Shown here piece after piece: positions 1 through 5,587 of a DNA stretch of 14,952 nucleotides. The DNA lies in assembly GCA_947628595.1 (NCBI GenBank), contig CANRAN010000017.1:1-14952 (forward strand), in the 5' to 3' direction. The notes under the pieces were generated by a model. The model saw only the letters and a program-made list of their open reading frames with translations. It was not told where the DNA came from and ran no database searches. A program made the translations under genes and the position numbers. Numbering within the stretch: the stretch's first letter is position 1; the number at the start of each line of letters is the position of its first letter. This stretch comes from an uncultured Clostridia bacterium (GTDB lineage Bacteria > Bacillota > Clostridia > Oscillospirales > Acutalibacteraceae).

Positions 1-294
1 GCTGTTAAGGCTGTTGAGGCTGTTGACGATTGTGTCGGACAGGTTATCAAGGCTATAAAGAAAATGGACGGTATAGCCCTTATCACAGCCGACCACGGTA
101 ATGCGGATAAGATGCTTGATGAAAACGGCGAGCCGTTTACTGCACACACGACAAACCTTGTTCCGTTTGCTGTTGTAAATCATCCCTGTGAGCTGCGTGA
201 CGGCGGCAGACTTGCAGATATAGCACCGACTATGCTCAAGCTTCTCGGTCTTCCCAAGCCCGAGGAAATGGACGGGGAGAGCATCATAAAATAA
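1..294 (+). CDS. gpmI: 2,3-bisphosphoglycerate-independent phosphoglycerate mutase, C-terminal part (5' end outside window)
   Basis: This is the last 97 codons of a cofactor-independent phosphoglycerate mutase, which interconverts 3- and 2-phosphoglycerate in glycolysis using two Mn ions. The frame is open from base 1, so the gene begins upstream of the window; the full enzyme is usually about 510 residues. The segment ITADHGNADKM carries the Asp-His metal ligands typical of the alkaline-phosphatase fold, and AHTTNLVPF holds the other conserved metal-binding His. The ending DIAPTMLKLLGLPKPEEMDG is the usual C-terminus of this family. It ends in TAA and is followed at once by a strong terminator, so it is the last gene of its transcript. 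The family assignment is firm; only the missing N-terminus is unseen. Confidence 0.95.
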   Translation, partial: AVKAVEAVDDCVGQVIKAIKKMDGIALITADHGNADKMLDENGEPFTAHTTNLVPFAVVNHPCELRDGGRLADIAPTMLKLLGLPKPEEMDGESIIK

Positions 295-317
295 ATATAA
301 TTTTATACAATAAAATT

Positions 318-372
318 TATGCCCGACTGTAACGGCACTGCCTGCTTACAGTCGGGCATAATGTTTTTAAAT
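318..372 (+). terminator. Rho-independent terminator of gpmI
   Basis: A perfect 15-bp stem (318-332 with 346-360) encloses a 13-nt loop and is followed by a T-rich tract (363-367, then more T). It ends gpmI transcription. The gene to the right converges on it, but on the minus strand the hairpin is followed by a mixed A/T run, so it would be a weaker stop in that direction. Confidence 0.9.
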
Positions 373-376
373 TTTG

Positions 377-919
377 TCAACTGCTTTTTAGATCTGAATT
401 GACCGATACGATTGATTCAAATGCATTGATTGCTGCTTCACTGTCGGGTGTAACAGCAACAAATACATACGGATATTTTATATCTGTTCTGCTTGAGGTA
501 ATCATTGAATACGCATTATCCCCAATGGTTTTGTAGGTTGTTGTTTTTTCGGCTATGTAGTCATTTACAGCCTGCATAAGCTGTTCTTGCCTATCCTCTG
601 AGGAAAGCCTGAAACAAGCTATTTCCGTGAAATTATCAGTCCTTGCGGATATATACATTGAGCAGTCCAAGACGGTTCCCTCCGGGATATCATAATATTT
701 AGAAATATTGGAGGAGGAAATTTCCGAAAGATTATCATAATTCATTTTTTTAATGACCTGTGAGGTGATTTCTGATGATGTATATTCCTTTTTATCACTC
801 CCGGTTCTTTGCGACAGGAAAACTGTGATGAATGACATAATAACCGAGATGATAAGGATCAGAGCTACTATCAGTATTGTAAGGGCTATATTATTCTGCT
901 TTTGCTTTGTATTTTTCAA
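377..919 (-). CDS. Membrane-anchored small protein, DUF4358-like
   Basis: The protein has a short basic N-terminus (KNTKQKQNN), one hydrophobic segment of about 23 residues (LTILIVALILIISVIMSF...), and then an outside domain of about 140 residues. The outside part (ITSQVIKKMNYDNL, YYDIPEGTVLDCSMYISART, ITSSRTDIKYPYVFVAV) resembles the DUF4358 family of Clostridia, whose function is unknown; this match is from memory of the family's look. An ATG at 964 would give 195 residues, but I prefer the TTG at 919 (180 residues): GAGGTGA lies just upstream at good spacing, whereas a likely promoter (976-1004) would start RNA near 969, only about 5 nt before the ATG. It stands alone, convergent with gpmI. 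Function cannot be given. Confidence 0.7.
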   Translation of the reverse strand: MKNTKQKQNNIALTILIVALILIISVIMSFITVFLSQRTGSDKKEYTSSEITSQVIKKMNYDNLSEISSSNISKYYDIPEGTVLDCSMYISARTDNFTEIACFRLSSEDRQEQLMQAVNDYIAEKTTTYKTIGDNAYSMITSSRTDIKYPYVFVAVTPDSEAAINAFESIVSVNSDLKSS

Positions 920-975
920 GCCTCTCACCTCACGATTTGTAAATTTATATAAAAAACGACCCATTCTCTCCGATT

Positions 976-1004
976 ATTATATAATTTTTTAACGGATAAT
1001 GCAA
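976..1004 (-). promoter_or_regulatory. Sigma-A type promoter of the DUF4358-like gene
   Basis: On the minus strand TTGCAT (999-1004) and TATAAT (976-981) are 17 nt apart. The predicted start of RNA is about 969. This leaves a leader of about 50 nt to the TTG start at 919, and almost none to the ATG at 964, which is why it bears on the choice of start codon. Confidence 0.65.
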
Positions 1005-1079
1005 CTACAATCTTGTAACACTTATGATTTGAGTAGGATAATATTGCTGTTTTATAGCTTAGGAAGATATCTGATAAAT

Positions 1080-1106
1080 AAAAAAATGGCACAGGAAACC
1101 TGCACC
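1080..1106 (-). terminator. Terminator of the 6S RNA
   Basis: On the minus strand an 8-bp stem (1099-1106 with 1088-1095, two G-U pairs) with a 3-nt loop is followed by an A and then seven T (1086-1080). It lies 15 nt beyond the closing stem of the 6S fold. Confidence 0.8.
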
Positions 1107-1330
1107 ACTTAAGAATCAAAAGTCCGCCTAACCGTACTTAGCCAATTATAACCTGCCTACGAGAAAAGCAGGTGGGTATCCTCCCCATGATTTCATACTC
1201 CCTTCGTCCGCATAGCGGGAGGTCTGAAGTCCACCACAGGAGCCGAATTCCCGATTTAAGGGTTGTAGGGTTATATGAGGCATCATACGCATCAGGCAGA
1301 CGATTTAAACAAAATTACTTACCTATGACA
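1087..1330 (-). ncRNA. ssrS: 6S RNA
   Basis: No protein fits here, but the minus strand folds into the long, interrupted rod typical of 6S RNA, which binds the housekeeping RNA polymerase holoenzyme and mimics an open promoter. The closing stem pairs 1292-1301 with 1122-1131 (10 bp including G-U pairs), giving a 180-nt core, the usual 6S size. Further helices are 1285-1289 with 1133-1137 and 1269-1274 with 1148-1153. The apical stem pairs 1217-1221 with 1198-1202. A small hairpin, 1151-1156 with 1168-1173, lies on the 3' side of the large central bubble, a known 6S hallmark; it shares three bases with the 1148-1153 helix, so the two would compete. The unit has its own promoter and terminator. 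The call is structural and not from a database hit. Confidence 0.78.
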
Positions 1331-1336
1331 GCTATT

Positions 1337-1365
1337 ATTATACAACATTAATACTAAAAAATCAA
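1337..1365 (-). promoter_or_regulatory. Promoter of the 6S RNA
   Basis: TTGATT (1360-1365) and a perfect TATAAT (1337-1342) are 17 nt apart on the minus strand. The predicted start is near 1330, about 29 nt before the closing stem of the 6S fold. Confidence 0.75.
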
Positions 1366-1392
1366 TAGCTAATTTCAAATTATTATATTTTA

Positions 1393-1707
1393 TTATTCCA
1401 TCATTTTATCAAAATTATCCTCAAAAATTTCGGAGATTTCGTCAAGCAAGTCCTCATCCTCAATTTCTGCAAGCTGCGGCTCGCCGTTTTCGTCCTCAAC
1501 AGCCTCGAAAATCATATATGTGCTGCCTGATTCGATATCCTGCTCCGGAAGATCAAAGGTTGGCATAAGTGCATAATAATGACCGTCCTTATAATCAATT
1601 TCATCAAGAACCTCGAACTCGTACTCATTTCCTTCTTCGTCAAGAAGAGAAATAAGGTCAACCTCTTCCATATCCTCATCATTTGTAATCTTGTCGTTTT
1701 CGCTCAT
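1393..1707 (-). CDS. DUF1292 domain protein
   Basis: A small, very acidic protein of 104 residues. The core (DLISLLDEEGNEYEFEVLDE, followed by GHYYALMP and YMIFEAVEDENGE) is the DUF1292 / YrzB pattern common in Firmicutes; no molecular function is established for the family. I start it at the ATG at 1707 because GGAG sits 8 nt upstream; a TTG 18 nt earlier would place that GGAG inside the gene. In many Firmicutes this family lies near ruvX/yqgF, but here it is a single gene with its own promoter and the 6S RNA downstream on the same strand. Confidence 0.88.
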   Translation of the reverse strand: MSENDKITNDEDMEEVDLISLLDEEGNEYEFEVLDEIDYKDGHYYALMPTFDLPEQDIESGSTYMIFEAVEDENGEPQLAEIEDEDLLDEISEIFEDNFDKMME

Positions 1708-1771
1708 ATTAACAGCTCCGTTCAAAATAACTTTATATGGGTAAATACATAGAATCTACCGCTTACAAATT

Positions 1772-1800
1772 ATTCTATACTTATTTCGGTGATAAGTCAA
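1772..1800 (-). promoter_or_regulatory. Promoter of the DUF1292 gene
   Basis: TTGACT (1795-1800) and TAGAAT (1772-1777) are 17 nt apart on the minus strand. The predicted start is near 1765, giving a leader of about 58 nt. Confidence 0.7.
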
Positions 1801-1978
1801 TAGCAAAAAAAGGTTTTAATAAAAATATTATTAGACATTATTAAGTTAGTCCCCTGTGATTTTCGGACGTTATGTACAAAATCGGTCTGAAACAGATAAA
1901 ATTCAGCTTTATTCTTATTTAGCTTAACTTCATGATAATATATACATATAATTTTTTTAAAAAAGTTTAAAAAAACTA

Positions 1979-2006
1979 TTGACATTTTACAAATAGGTGG
2001 TATAAT
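1979..2006 (+). promoter_or_regulatory. Near-perfect sigma-A promoter of the 2.0-2.8 kb transcription unit
   Basis: Perfect TTGACA (1979-1984) and perfect TATAAT (2001-2006) are separated by 16 nt, with a TG one base before the -10 (extended -10). An A/T-rich tract with several A and T runs lies directly upstream (about 1935-1978), which could act as an UP element. This is the strongest promoter in the window by eye. The predicted start is near 2013. Confidence 0.88.
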
Positions 2007-2089
2007 GGTATCAAGATAAAAAACCGAAAGGAACCATGGACTGTATGGTTTTTCGGATGAGTCTAATCCACGAAAGGAGGCAAGCTCCG

Positions 2090-2170
2090 ATGGGCGAAAT
2101 AGAACCCGTTCATTTAGGTGAACGTTATGCCTCTTGGTGTGAGGTCTTCTGCAAAGAGAAGAGAGTCTGA
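2090..2170 (+). CDS. Possible 26-residue small protein or leader peptide
   Basis: An ATG follows a strong ribosome site (AAAGGAGG ending at 2080, 9 nt before the ATG) about 77 nt from the predicted RNA start. It reads MGEIEPVHLGERYASWCEVF, continues CKEKRV and stops at TGA. There is no signal peptide or membrane segment; it has two Cys and one Trp and ends basic. The GGAGG can pair with 2128-2133 inside the ORF itself (GAGGCA with TGCCTC), so access to it may depend on folding. I do not recognise the peptide. It may be a real small protein, a regulatory leader peptide at the head of the long RNA, or chance; the ribosome site is the main support. Confidence 0.4.
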   Translation: MGEIEPVHLGERYASWCEVFCKEKRV

Positions 2171-2799
2171 GAATGGATTTTTTGGGCGGAAGTTAGGACA
2201 GATCCGTTTGGCTTAGCAGGCGGCAACGGTCAGTAACAGCCCTTGAGTGTGTGGTATTTAACCGTGATTTCCCGTAGTTCTTTGATTTGCATGAAGGTGT
2301 CCGACGATGACGGTCAGCGGCTCATATTACATAGTGTGAGAGCAAGGACAGCCTCGAACCGAGAAACTACAATTGAATAAAGCACCTCGTTGTTTCACTA
2401 TAAGTTTTGGTTGCGTGGGTGCTGTGAACCGTATGGCACACGGTGTTCCCACAGGTTGGGGTTGTGCCGCAGGCTGAACAGGTAATATGCACCGTTTGCA
2501 CCGTTGCTTTATATTGATAGTTTGGGTTGACAGATAGCTTGCGGATTGGGTTGGTACTCGTTTCCGTTGCATGGTTGAAGTTGGTTTTTATAGGTAGTCT
2601 GTTGATTCCGGATTGTTGATATGTGTGGGTGCAGATAGGTTAAACGCAGGTTTTGCTTATAAATATAATATACTTAGTTAGGACTGTATCCAATGTAATA
2701 TTCAGCTTTAGGGCGTTTGCCCACGGTTAGATTGTATGTTTGGGTTGATTCCGATGATTAGTTAGTAAAGATAACATATTACTCATTTCTCCTATATTT

Positions 2800-2842
2800 T
2801 TCGCCCCCGGCAGCGGCAGCTGTCGAGGGCGAAGACTTTTTT
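2800..2842 (+). terminator. Strong terminator of the large RNA
   Basis: Two stacked stems, 2800-2806 with 2827-2833 and 2808-2814 with 2819-2825, separated by a C/A mismatch and closed by a 4-nt loop, are followed by six T (2837-2842). The T run ends just before the stop codon of the convergent TSCPD gene. Confidence 0.88.
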
Positions 2843-2843
2843 G

Positions 2844-3092
2844 CTACTTTTTAAGCATTTCTTCAAGTGCTTTTGCAAGCTGATCGGGACATGATGTTCC
2901 TCTACCCTTGCAGTCAATTCCTTTGCAGCGTTCTATGACATCTTCTGCCCTCATACCCTTCACAAGGGAGGCAATGCCCTGTGTGTTTCCGTTGCAGCCG
3001 CCGTTGAATGTTACATTAGTTATTATACCGTCATCAAGTTCAATTTCTATTGAACGTGAGCAGGTGCCGGTTGTTTTATATACCGTCCTCAT
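2844..3092 (-). CDS. TSCPD domain protein (TIGR03905-like)
   Basis: An 82-residue protein with the diagnostic GTSCPDQLAKAL near its end and the conserved FNGGCNGNTQGIASL in the middle. Its Cys residues at 11, 33, 56, 61 and 68 could bind a metal. The TSCPD domain also occurs at the C-terminus of some class II ribonucleotide reductases; the stand-alone form is a conserved protein of unknown function, mostly in Clostridia. AAGGAGG lies 12 nt before the ATG, a slightly long spacing. That ribosome site comes only a few bases after the terminator of the rpsF-ssb-rpsR operon, leaving no room for a promoter, so the gene is probably read by transcription that passes that terminator. Confidence 0.9.
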   Translation of the reverse strand: MRTVYKTTGTCSRSIEIELDDGIITNVTFNGGCNGNTQGIASLVKGMRAEDVIERCKGIDCKGRGTSCPDQLAKALEEMLKK

Positions 3093-3111
3093 ATTGGTTA
3101 TTTCCCTCCTT

Positions 3112-3150
3112 GTTATTTAAAAAGACCGATGCTCCGCCGCATCGGTCTTT
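3112..3150 (-). terminator. Terminator after rpsR
   Basis: A perfect 12-bp stem (3139-3150 with 3121-3132) with a 6-nt loop is followed on the minus strand by TTTTTAAATAA. The structure is nearly symmetric and has a short T run on the other strand as well. It separates rpsR from the TSCPD gene. Confidence 0.87.
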
Positions 3151-3158
3151 TTGTTAAA

Positions 3159-3410
3159 TCAGTCGCTTGTATAGGGAAGAAGAGAAAGATATCTTGCACG
3201 CTTGATAGCAACTGTGAGATCACGCTGATGACGTGCACAAGTTCCTGTTACTCTGCGGGGAAGAATTTTTGCTCTTTCAGAAATAAAACGACGAAGTCTT
3301 GATATATCCTTGTAGTCGATTGTTTCTACCTTATCTACACAAAAAGCACAAACCTTTTTACGACCCTTACGGCCGCCTCTGCGGTTATCTCTTTCGACTT
3401 TTTCAGCCAT
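3159..3410 (-). CDS. rpsR: 30S ribosomal protein S18
   Basis: The 83-residue protein carries the S18 core IDYKDISRLRRFISERAKIL followed by PRRVTGTCARHQRDLTVAIK, and ends with the usual YLSLLPYTSD. It binds S6 on the platform of the 30S subunit. It has C21-x-x-C24 and C58-x-x-H61, the zinc-binding (C+) form of S18; some bacteria also keep a zinc-free copy for zinc shortage, but none is seen here. AGGAGG lies 7 nt before the ATG. It is the third gene of the rpsF-ssb-rpsR operon, 25 nt after ssb. Confidence 0.98.
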   Translation of the reverse strand: MAEKVERDNRRGGRKGRKKVCAFCVDKVETIDYKDISRLRRFISERAKILPRRVTGTCARHQRDLTVAIKRARYLSLLPYTSD

Positions 3411-3435
3411 CTGATGTTCCTCCTATCCTTAAAAA

Positions 3436-3897
3436 TTAAAAGGGTAAATCCTCATCCGAAGGCATATCCGTAAAATCGCCAGTGTCACCCTGCGAATAAG
3501 CAGTGACAGGCTCATTGCCCGATGATGCCGATGAATAGGATTGTCTGTTGTAGCTGTTTCCTCCACTGTAAGAAGAATCACGCTTTGGCTCACAGAACTC
3601 AACATTATCAGCATATACCTCAAAAGTATAACGCTTGGTTCCGTCCTGAGCTGTATATGAGCCTGTACGGATCGATCCCGTGATTGCTATACGCTGACCC
3701 TTTCCAAAATATTTGCATATAAACTCTGCTGTCTGTCGCCATGCAACGATATTGATAAAATCGGCCTGCTTTTCTTCGCCCGCTTTTGTAAACTGGCGAT
3801 CCACAGCAATGCTGAATCTTGTCATCGCTATGCCTGACTGCGTATGACGGAGCTCAGGGTCTGCGGTGAGTCTGCCTATTAAAGATACATTGTTCAT
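3436..3897 (-). CDS. ssb: Single-stranded DNA-binding protein
   Basis: A 153-residue SSB. The OB fold spans about residues 1-105 (MNNVSLIGRLTADPELRHTQ, FINIVAWRQTAEFICKYFGK, then GSIRTGSYTAQDGTKRYTFE). A flexible Ser/Asn/Gly-rich linker follows, and the acidic tip DEDLPF recruits repair and replication proteins. It coats single-stranded DNA during replication, recombination and repair. Its place between rpsF and rpsR is the common Firmicute arrangement. A GGAG-containing ribosome site (GGAGGAGATCC on the minus strand) lies a few bases before the ATG. Confidence 0.98.
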   Translation of the reverse strand: MNNVSLIGRLTADPELRHTQSGIAMTRFSIAVDRQFTKAGEEKQADFINIVAWRQTAEFICKYFGKGQRIAITGSIRTGSYTAQDGTKRYTFEVYADNVEFCEPKRDSSYSGGNSYNRQSYSSASSGNEPVTAYSQGDTGDFTDMPSDEDLPF

Positions 3898-3915
3898 TAT
3901 ACAGGATCTCCTCCA

Positions 3916-4209
3916 TTAAGCTTCTTTCTTAACGATCATTGAGCGGAGAACACCGTCCGTAATCTTTGAAACTCTGTCGAGCTCTGCCGGGAAAGCTGAT
4001 TCTGATTTGAAGTTAAAGAGGACATAGTATGCATCTGTCTCCTTGTTGATAGGATAGCAAAGTCTTCTTTTACCCCATTCGTCTACGCTTTCAACGGTAG
4101 CATTCTTTTCGATAAGAGCCTTAAACTTATTGACGATCTCAGCCACAGCATCTTCACCTTGTTTCAGAGAAACAACGAATACAGCCTCGTAAGAATTGAT
4201 AACTGCCAT
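3916..4209 (-). CDS. rpsF: 30S ribosomal protein S6
   Basis: The protein starts MAVINSYEAVFVVSLKQGED and is 97 residues long, with the family's core VDEWGKRRLCYPINKETDAY followed by YVLFNFKSE. S6 forms a dimer with S18 on the 30S platform. I use the ATG at 4209, since AGGAGG lies 8 nt upstream; the longer frame starting at 4251 would translate through that site and the leader hairpin. It is the first gene of the rpsF-ssb-rpsR operon and has a consensus promoter and a structured leader that looks like the S6:S18 feedback site. Confidence 0.97.
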   Translation of the reverse strand: MAVINSYEAVFVVSLKQGEDAVAEIVNKFKALIEKNATVESVDEWGKRRLCYPINKETDAYYVLFNFKSESAFPAELDRVSKITDGVLRSMIVKKEA

Positions 4210-4217
4210 TTTCTGCA

Positions 4218-4254
4218 CCTCCTTCCGGACTTTCGGCTCCCATAGGAGCAAGGA
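4218..4254 (-). promoter_or_regulatory. Probable S6:S18-binding leader element
   Basis: On the minus strand a hairpin (4245-4249 with 4236-4240, 4-nt loop) sits on an outer stem (4250-4254 with 4220-4224), with an 11-nt one-sided bulge (4225-4235) holding CCG. Many bacterial rpsF leaders carry a CCG-containing bulged stem that binds the S6:S18 complex and represses the operon. The outer stem overlaps the AGGAGG ribosome site (4218-4223), so protein binding there would be expected to block translation. The match is by shape and position. Confidence 0.62.
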
Positions 4255-4283
4255 ATATGTAGTTACTTTTACATAACAGATTG

Positions 4284-4312
4284 ATTATAGCATTGAAATT
4301 TCTAAAAGTCAA
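4284..4312 (-). promoter_or_regulatory. Promoter of rpsF-ssb-rpsR
   Basis: TTGACT (4307-4312) and perfect TATAAT (4284-4289) lie 17 nt apart on the minus strand. The predicted start is near 4277, giving a leader of about 68 nt that contains the S6:S18-like hairpin. Confidence 0.85.
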
Positions 4313-4573
4313 GGGCTAATTTATATGTGAATGCTCAGAAGTCAAGAAAAGGCAAGCAGTAGCTAAATATGCAATGAAAAAGGCCTGCGTTGTAAATAGA
4401 TATGAACCATTTTTCCCATATTAAATTTTATTATTATTCTGGCAATTTACTTATACAGGAAATATTTAAAAAGTTTGTTTGCTTTTCGTACCATTTATCA
4501 TTTTTCTATAATTTAGTTTGTATTTTGTTGGTTTTTTTCAATAAGTATTAATGTATAAAATTTGTTAAAGTTA
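4313..4573 (+). other. AT-rich divergent spacer, no convincing gene
   Basis: This spacer separates the divergent rpsF and PHP phosphatase genes. It is mostly A/T with T runs. The only protein-like stretch is a short open frame at 4320-4421 with no ribosome site (see findings). I see no RNA gene and no strong hairpin with a T run. Confidence 0.5.
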
Positions 4574-4582
4574 TGATATAAT
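4574..4582 (+). promoter_or_regulatory. Extended -10 promoter of the PHP phosphatase gene
   Basis: TGaTATAAT (4574-4582) is a perfect extended -10 element; no good -35 is visible 17 nt upstream. The predicted start is near 4589, giving a leader of about 83 nt. Confidence 0.5.
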
Positions 4583-4671
4583 CATTTAATAGAAAATAAT
4601 GGATACAGAACAGTATATTTCATTATCATATAGCTTTGGTGATAATCTCAATATAAAAAAGGATGTGCATT

Positions 4672-5484
4672 ATGAAGTACAGATTTATTTCTGACAGCCA
4701 TACCCACAGCGAATGTTCCTTTGACGGAAACGACAGTGTCATAATGATGTGTGAGCAGGCAACCGCAATAGGGCTGTATTCACTCACCATAACGGACCAT
4801 TGTGAATGTAACGAATACTTCGGGAAAAATGTGCGCGCGGACATATCACGTTCGGTTCTTCAGACCTCAAAGGCACGGGCTATGTATCATGACAGAATCC
4901 GCGTATATACAGGTATCGAGCTTGGTCAGCCGACCCAGGATGTTGAAGCGGCGGACGATGCACTTTCTTTATGGGATTATGATTTCGTTCTTGGTTCACT
5001 TCATAACCTCAGAAATGAACAGGATTTTTATTTTCTTGAATACACCGAGGAAAATGCCTGTTTCCTGCTTGACAGATACTGCGACGAGCTTCTGGAGGTT
5101 GCAAGGCAGAACCTTTTTGATTCGCTTGCCCACCTTGACTACCCACTGAGATATATTATAGGAAATGCCGGACTCAAACTTGATTTACGACATTTTTACG
5201 AAAGAACTGATGAGATTCTGAAAACACTGGTTAAAAATGATAAGGCACTTGAAATAAATACCTCCGGACTTCGTCAGATCATAGGCAGAACACTTCCGGA
5301 AATGAGTGTAATAAAGCGTTTTCGTGAGCTTGGAGGGAAATATATAACCCTCGGCTCGGATGCTCACCGTTGGGGCGACATATGCTCCGGAATTGAGAAT
5401 GGTCTTGATATGCTGCATGAATGTGGATATACTCACTTTACCGTTTATGAAAAGCATAATCCGAAATTGCTTCCGATTCTTTAA
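4672..5484 (+). CDS. hisK: PHP-family histidinol-phosphatase
   Basis: The 270-residue protein has the full PHP set of metal ligands: H10 and H12 with D19 (HTHSECSFDG), D42-H43 (TITDHCE), E83 (GIEL), H111 (GSLHN), H154 (AHLDY), and D230-x-H232 (GSDAH). This arrangement and length fit the HisK/HisJ type histidinol-phosphatase, which removes phosphate from L-histidinol phosphate in histidine synthesis. No other his gene is in the window, so the substrate is inferred from family likeness; another phosphoester is possible. The start is the ATG at 4672 with AAGGATG a few bases upstream; an ATG at 4663 lies inside that ribosome site. It has its own promoter signal. Confidence 0.85.
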   Translation: MKYRFISDSHTHSECSFDGNDSVIMMCEQATAIGLYSLTITDHCECNEYFGKNVRADISRSVLQTSKARAMYHDRIRVYTGIELGQPTQDVEAADDALSLWDYDFVLGSLHNLRNEQDFYFLEYTEENACFLLDRYCDELLEVARQNLFDSLAHLDYPLRYIIGNAGLKLDLRHFYERTDEILKTLVKNDKALEINTSGLRQIIGRTLPEMSVIKRFRELGGKYITLGSDAHRWGDICSGIENGLDMLHECGYTHFTVYEKHNPKLLPIL

Positions 5485-5528
5485 AAATTCTGATATATGC
5501 TGATATCAACGTAATTTTTCTTTAGACA

Positions 5529-5557
5529 TTGCAATAAAAGCGATTTTGTATTATAAT
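5529..5557 (+). promoter_or_regulatory. Promoter of the flavodiiron protein gene
   Basis: TTGCAA (5529-5534) and perfect TATAAT (5552-5557) are 17 nt apart. The predicted start is near 5564, about 24 nt before the ATG. No separate operator is evident. Confidence 0.65.
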
Positions 5558-5587
5558 ATTATCATTAAAGTAAATGGAGGAATAAAA

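Larger units (their letters stand above)
2013..2842 (+). ncRNA. Candidate large structured RNA, family not recognised
   Basis: About 830 nt lie between a near-perfect promoter and a strong terminator with no ORF of normal size on the plus strand. Many stems can be paired by eye: a 5' hairpin 2024-2056 (12 bp with a two-base bulge); 2065-2070 with 2174-2179, closing a branched 5' domain; inside it 2077-2082 with 2128-2133, 2108-2112 with 2119-2123, and 2145-2150 with 2157-2162. Further on come 2321-2326 with 2335-2340, 2415-2419 with 2448-2452 (enclosing 2428-2432 with 2440-2444), and 2695-2701 with 2776-2782. The 3' half is rich in G and T with recurrent GGTTG. I looked for RNase P, tmRNA, SRP RNA, group II intron and tRNA hallmarks and found none. 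GOLLD, ROOL and OLE are known large bacterial RNAs to compare. It could instead be a long leader whose gene was lost. Confidence 0.6.

Noticed and set aside
925..1119. 64-codon minus-strand ORF
   Set aside because: It covers the 6S terminator and the DUF4358 promoter, has no ribosome site and shows no protein-like pattern.
1797..1985. 62-codon minus-strand ORF in the AT-rich region before the large RNA
   Set aside because: Product is a random Ile/Phe/Asn/Lys-rich string from AT-rich DNA with no ribosome site; it overlaps the plus-strand promoter.
2291..2380. 29-codon plus-strand ORF inside the large RNA
   Set aside because: No ribosome site before the ATG and the region is better explained by stems such as 2321-2326 with 2335-2340.
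2327..2572. 81-codon minus-strand ORF across the large RNA
   Set aside because: No ribosome site, low-complexity Gln/Pro-rich product created by the G/T-rich strand bias, and it runs against the strong plus-strand promoter and terminator.
2736..2760. T-arm-like GGTTGATTCC, hinting at a tRNA or tmRNA 3' end
   Set aside because: It lacks the conserved GGTTCRA form, and no matching acceptor or anticodon arm is found.
2013..2842. RNase P RNA, tmRNA, SRP RNA, group II intron, M-box or T-box as the identity of the large RNA
   Set aside because: The conserved cores of these families as I know them (for example the RNase P P4 region, the tmRNA tRNA-like ends, the intron domain V, the T-box consensus) are not visible.
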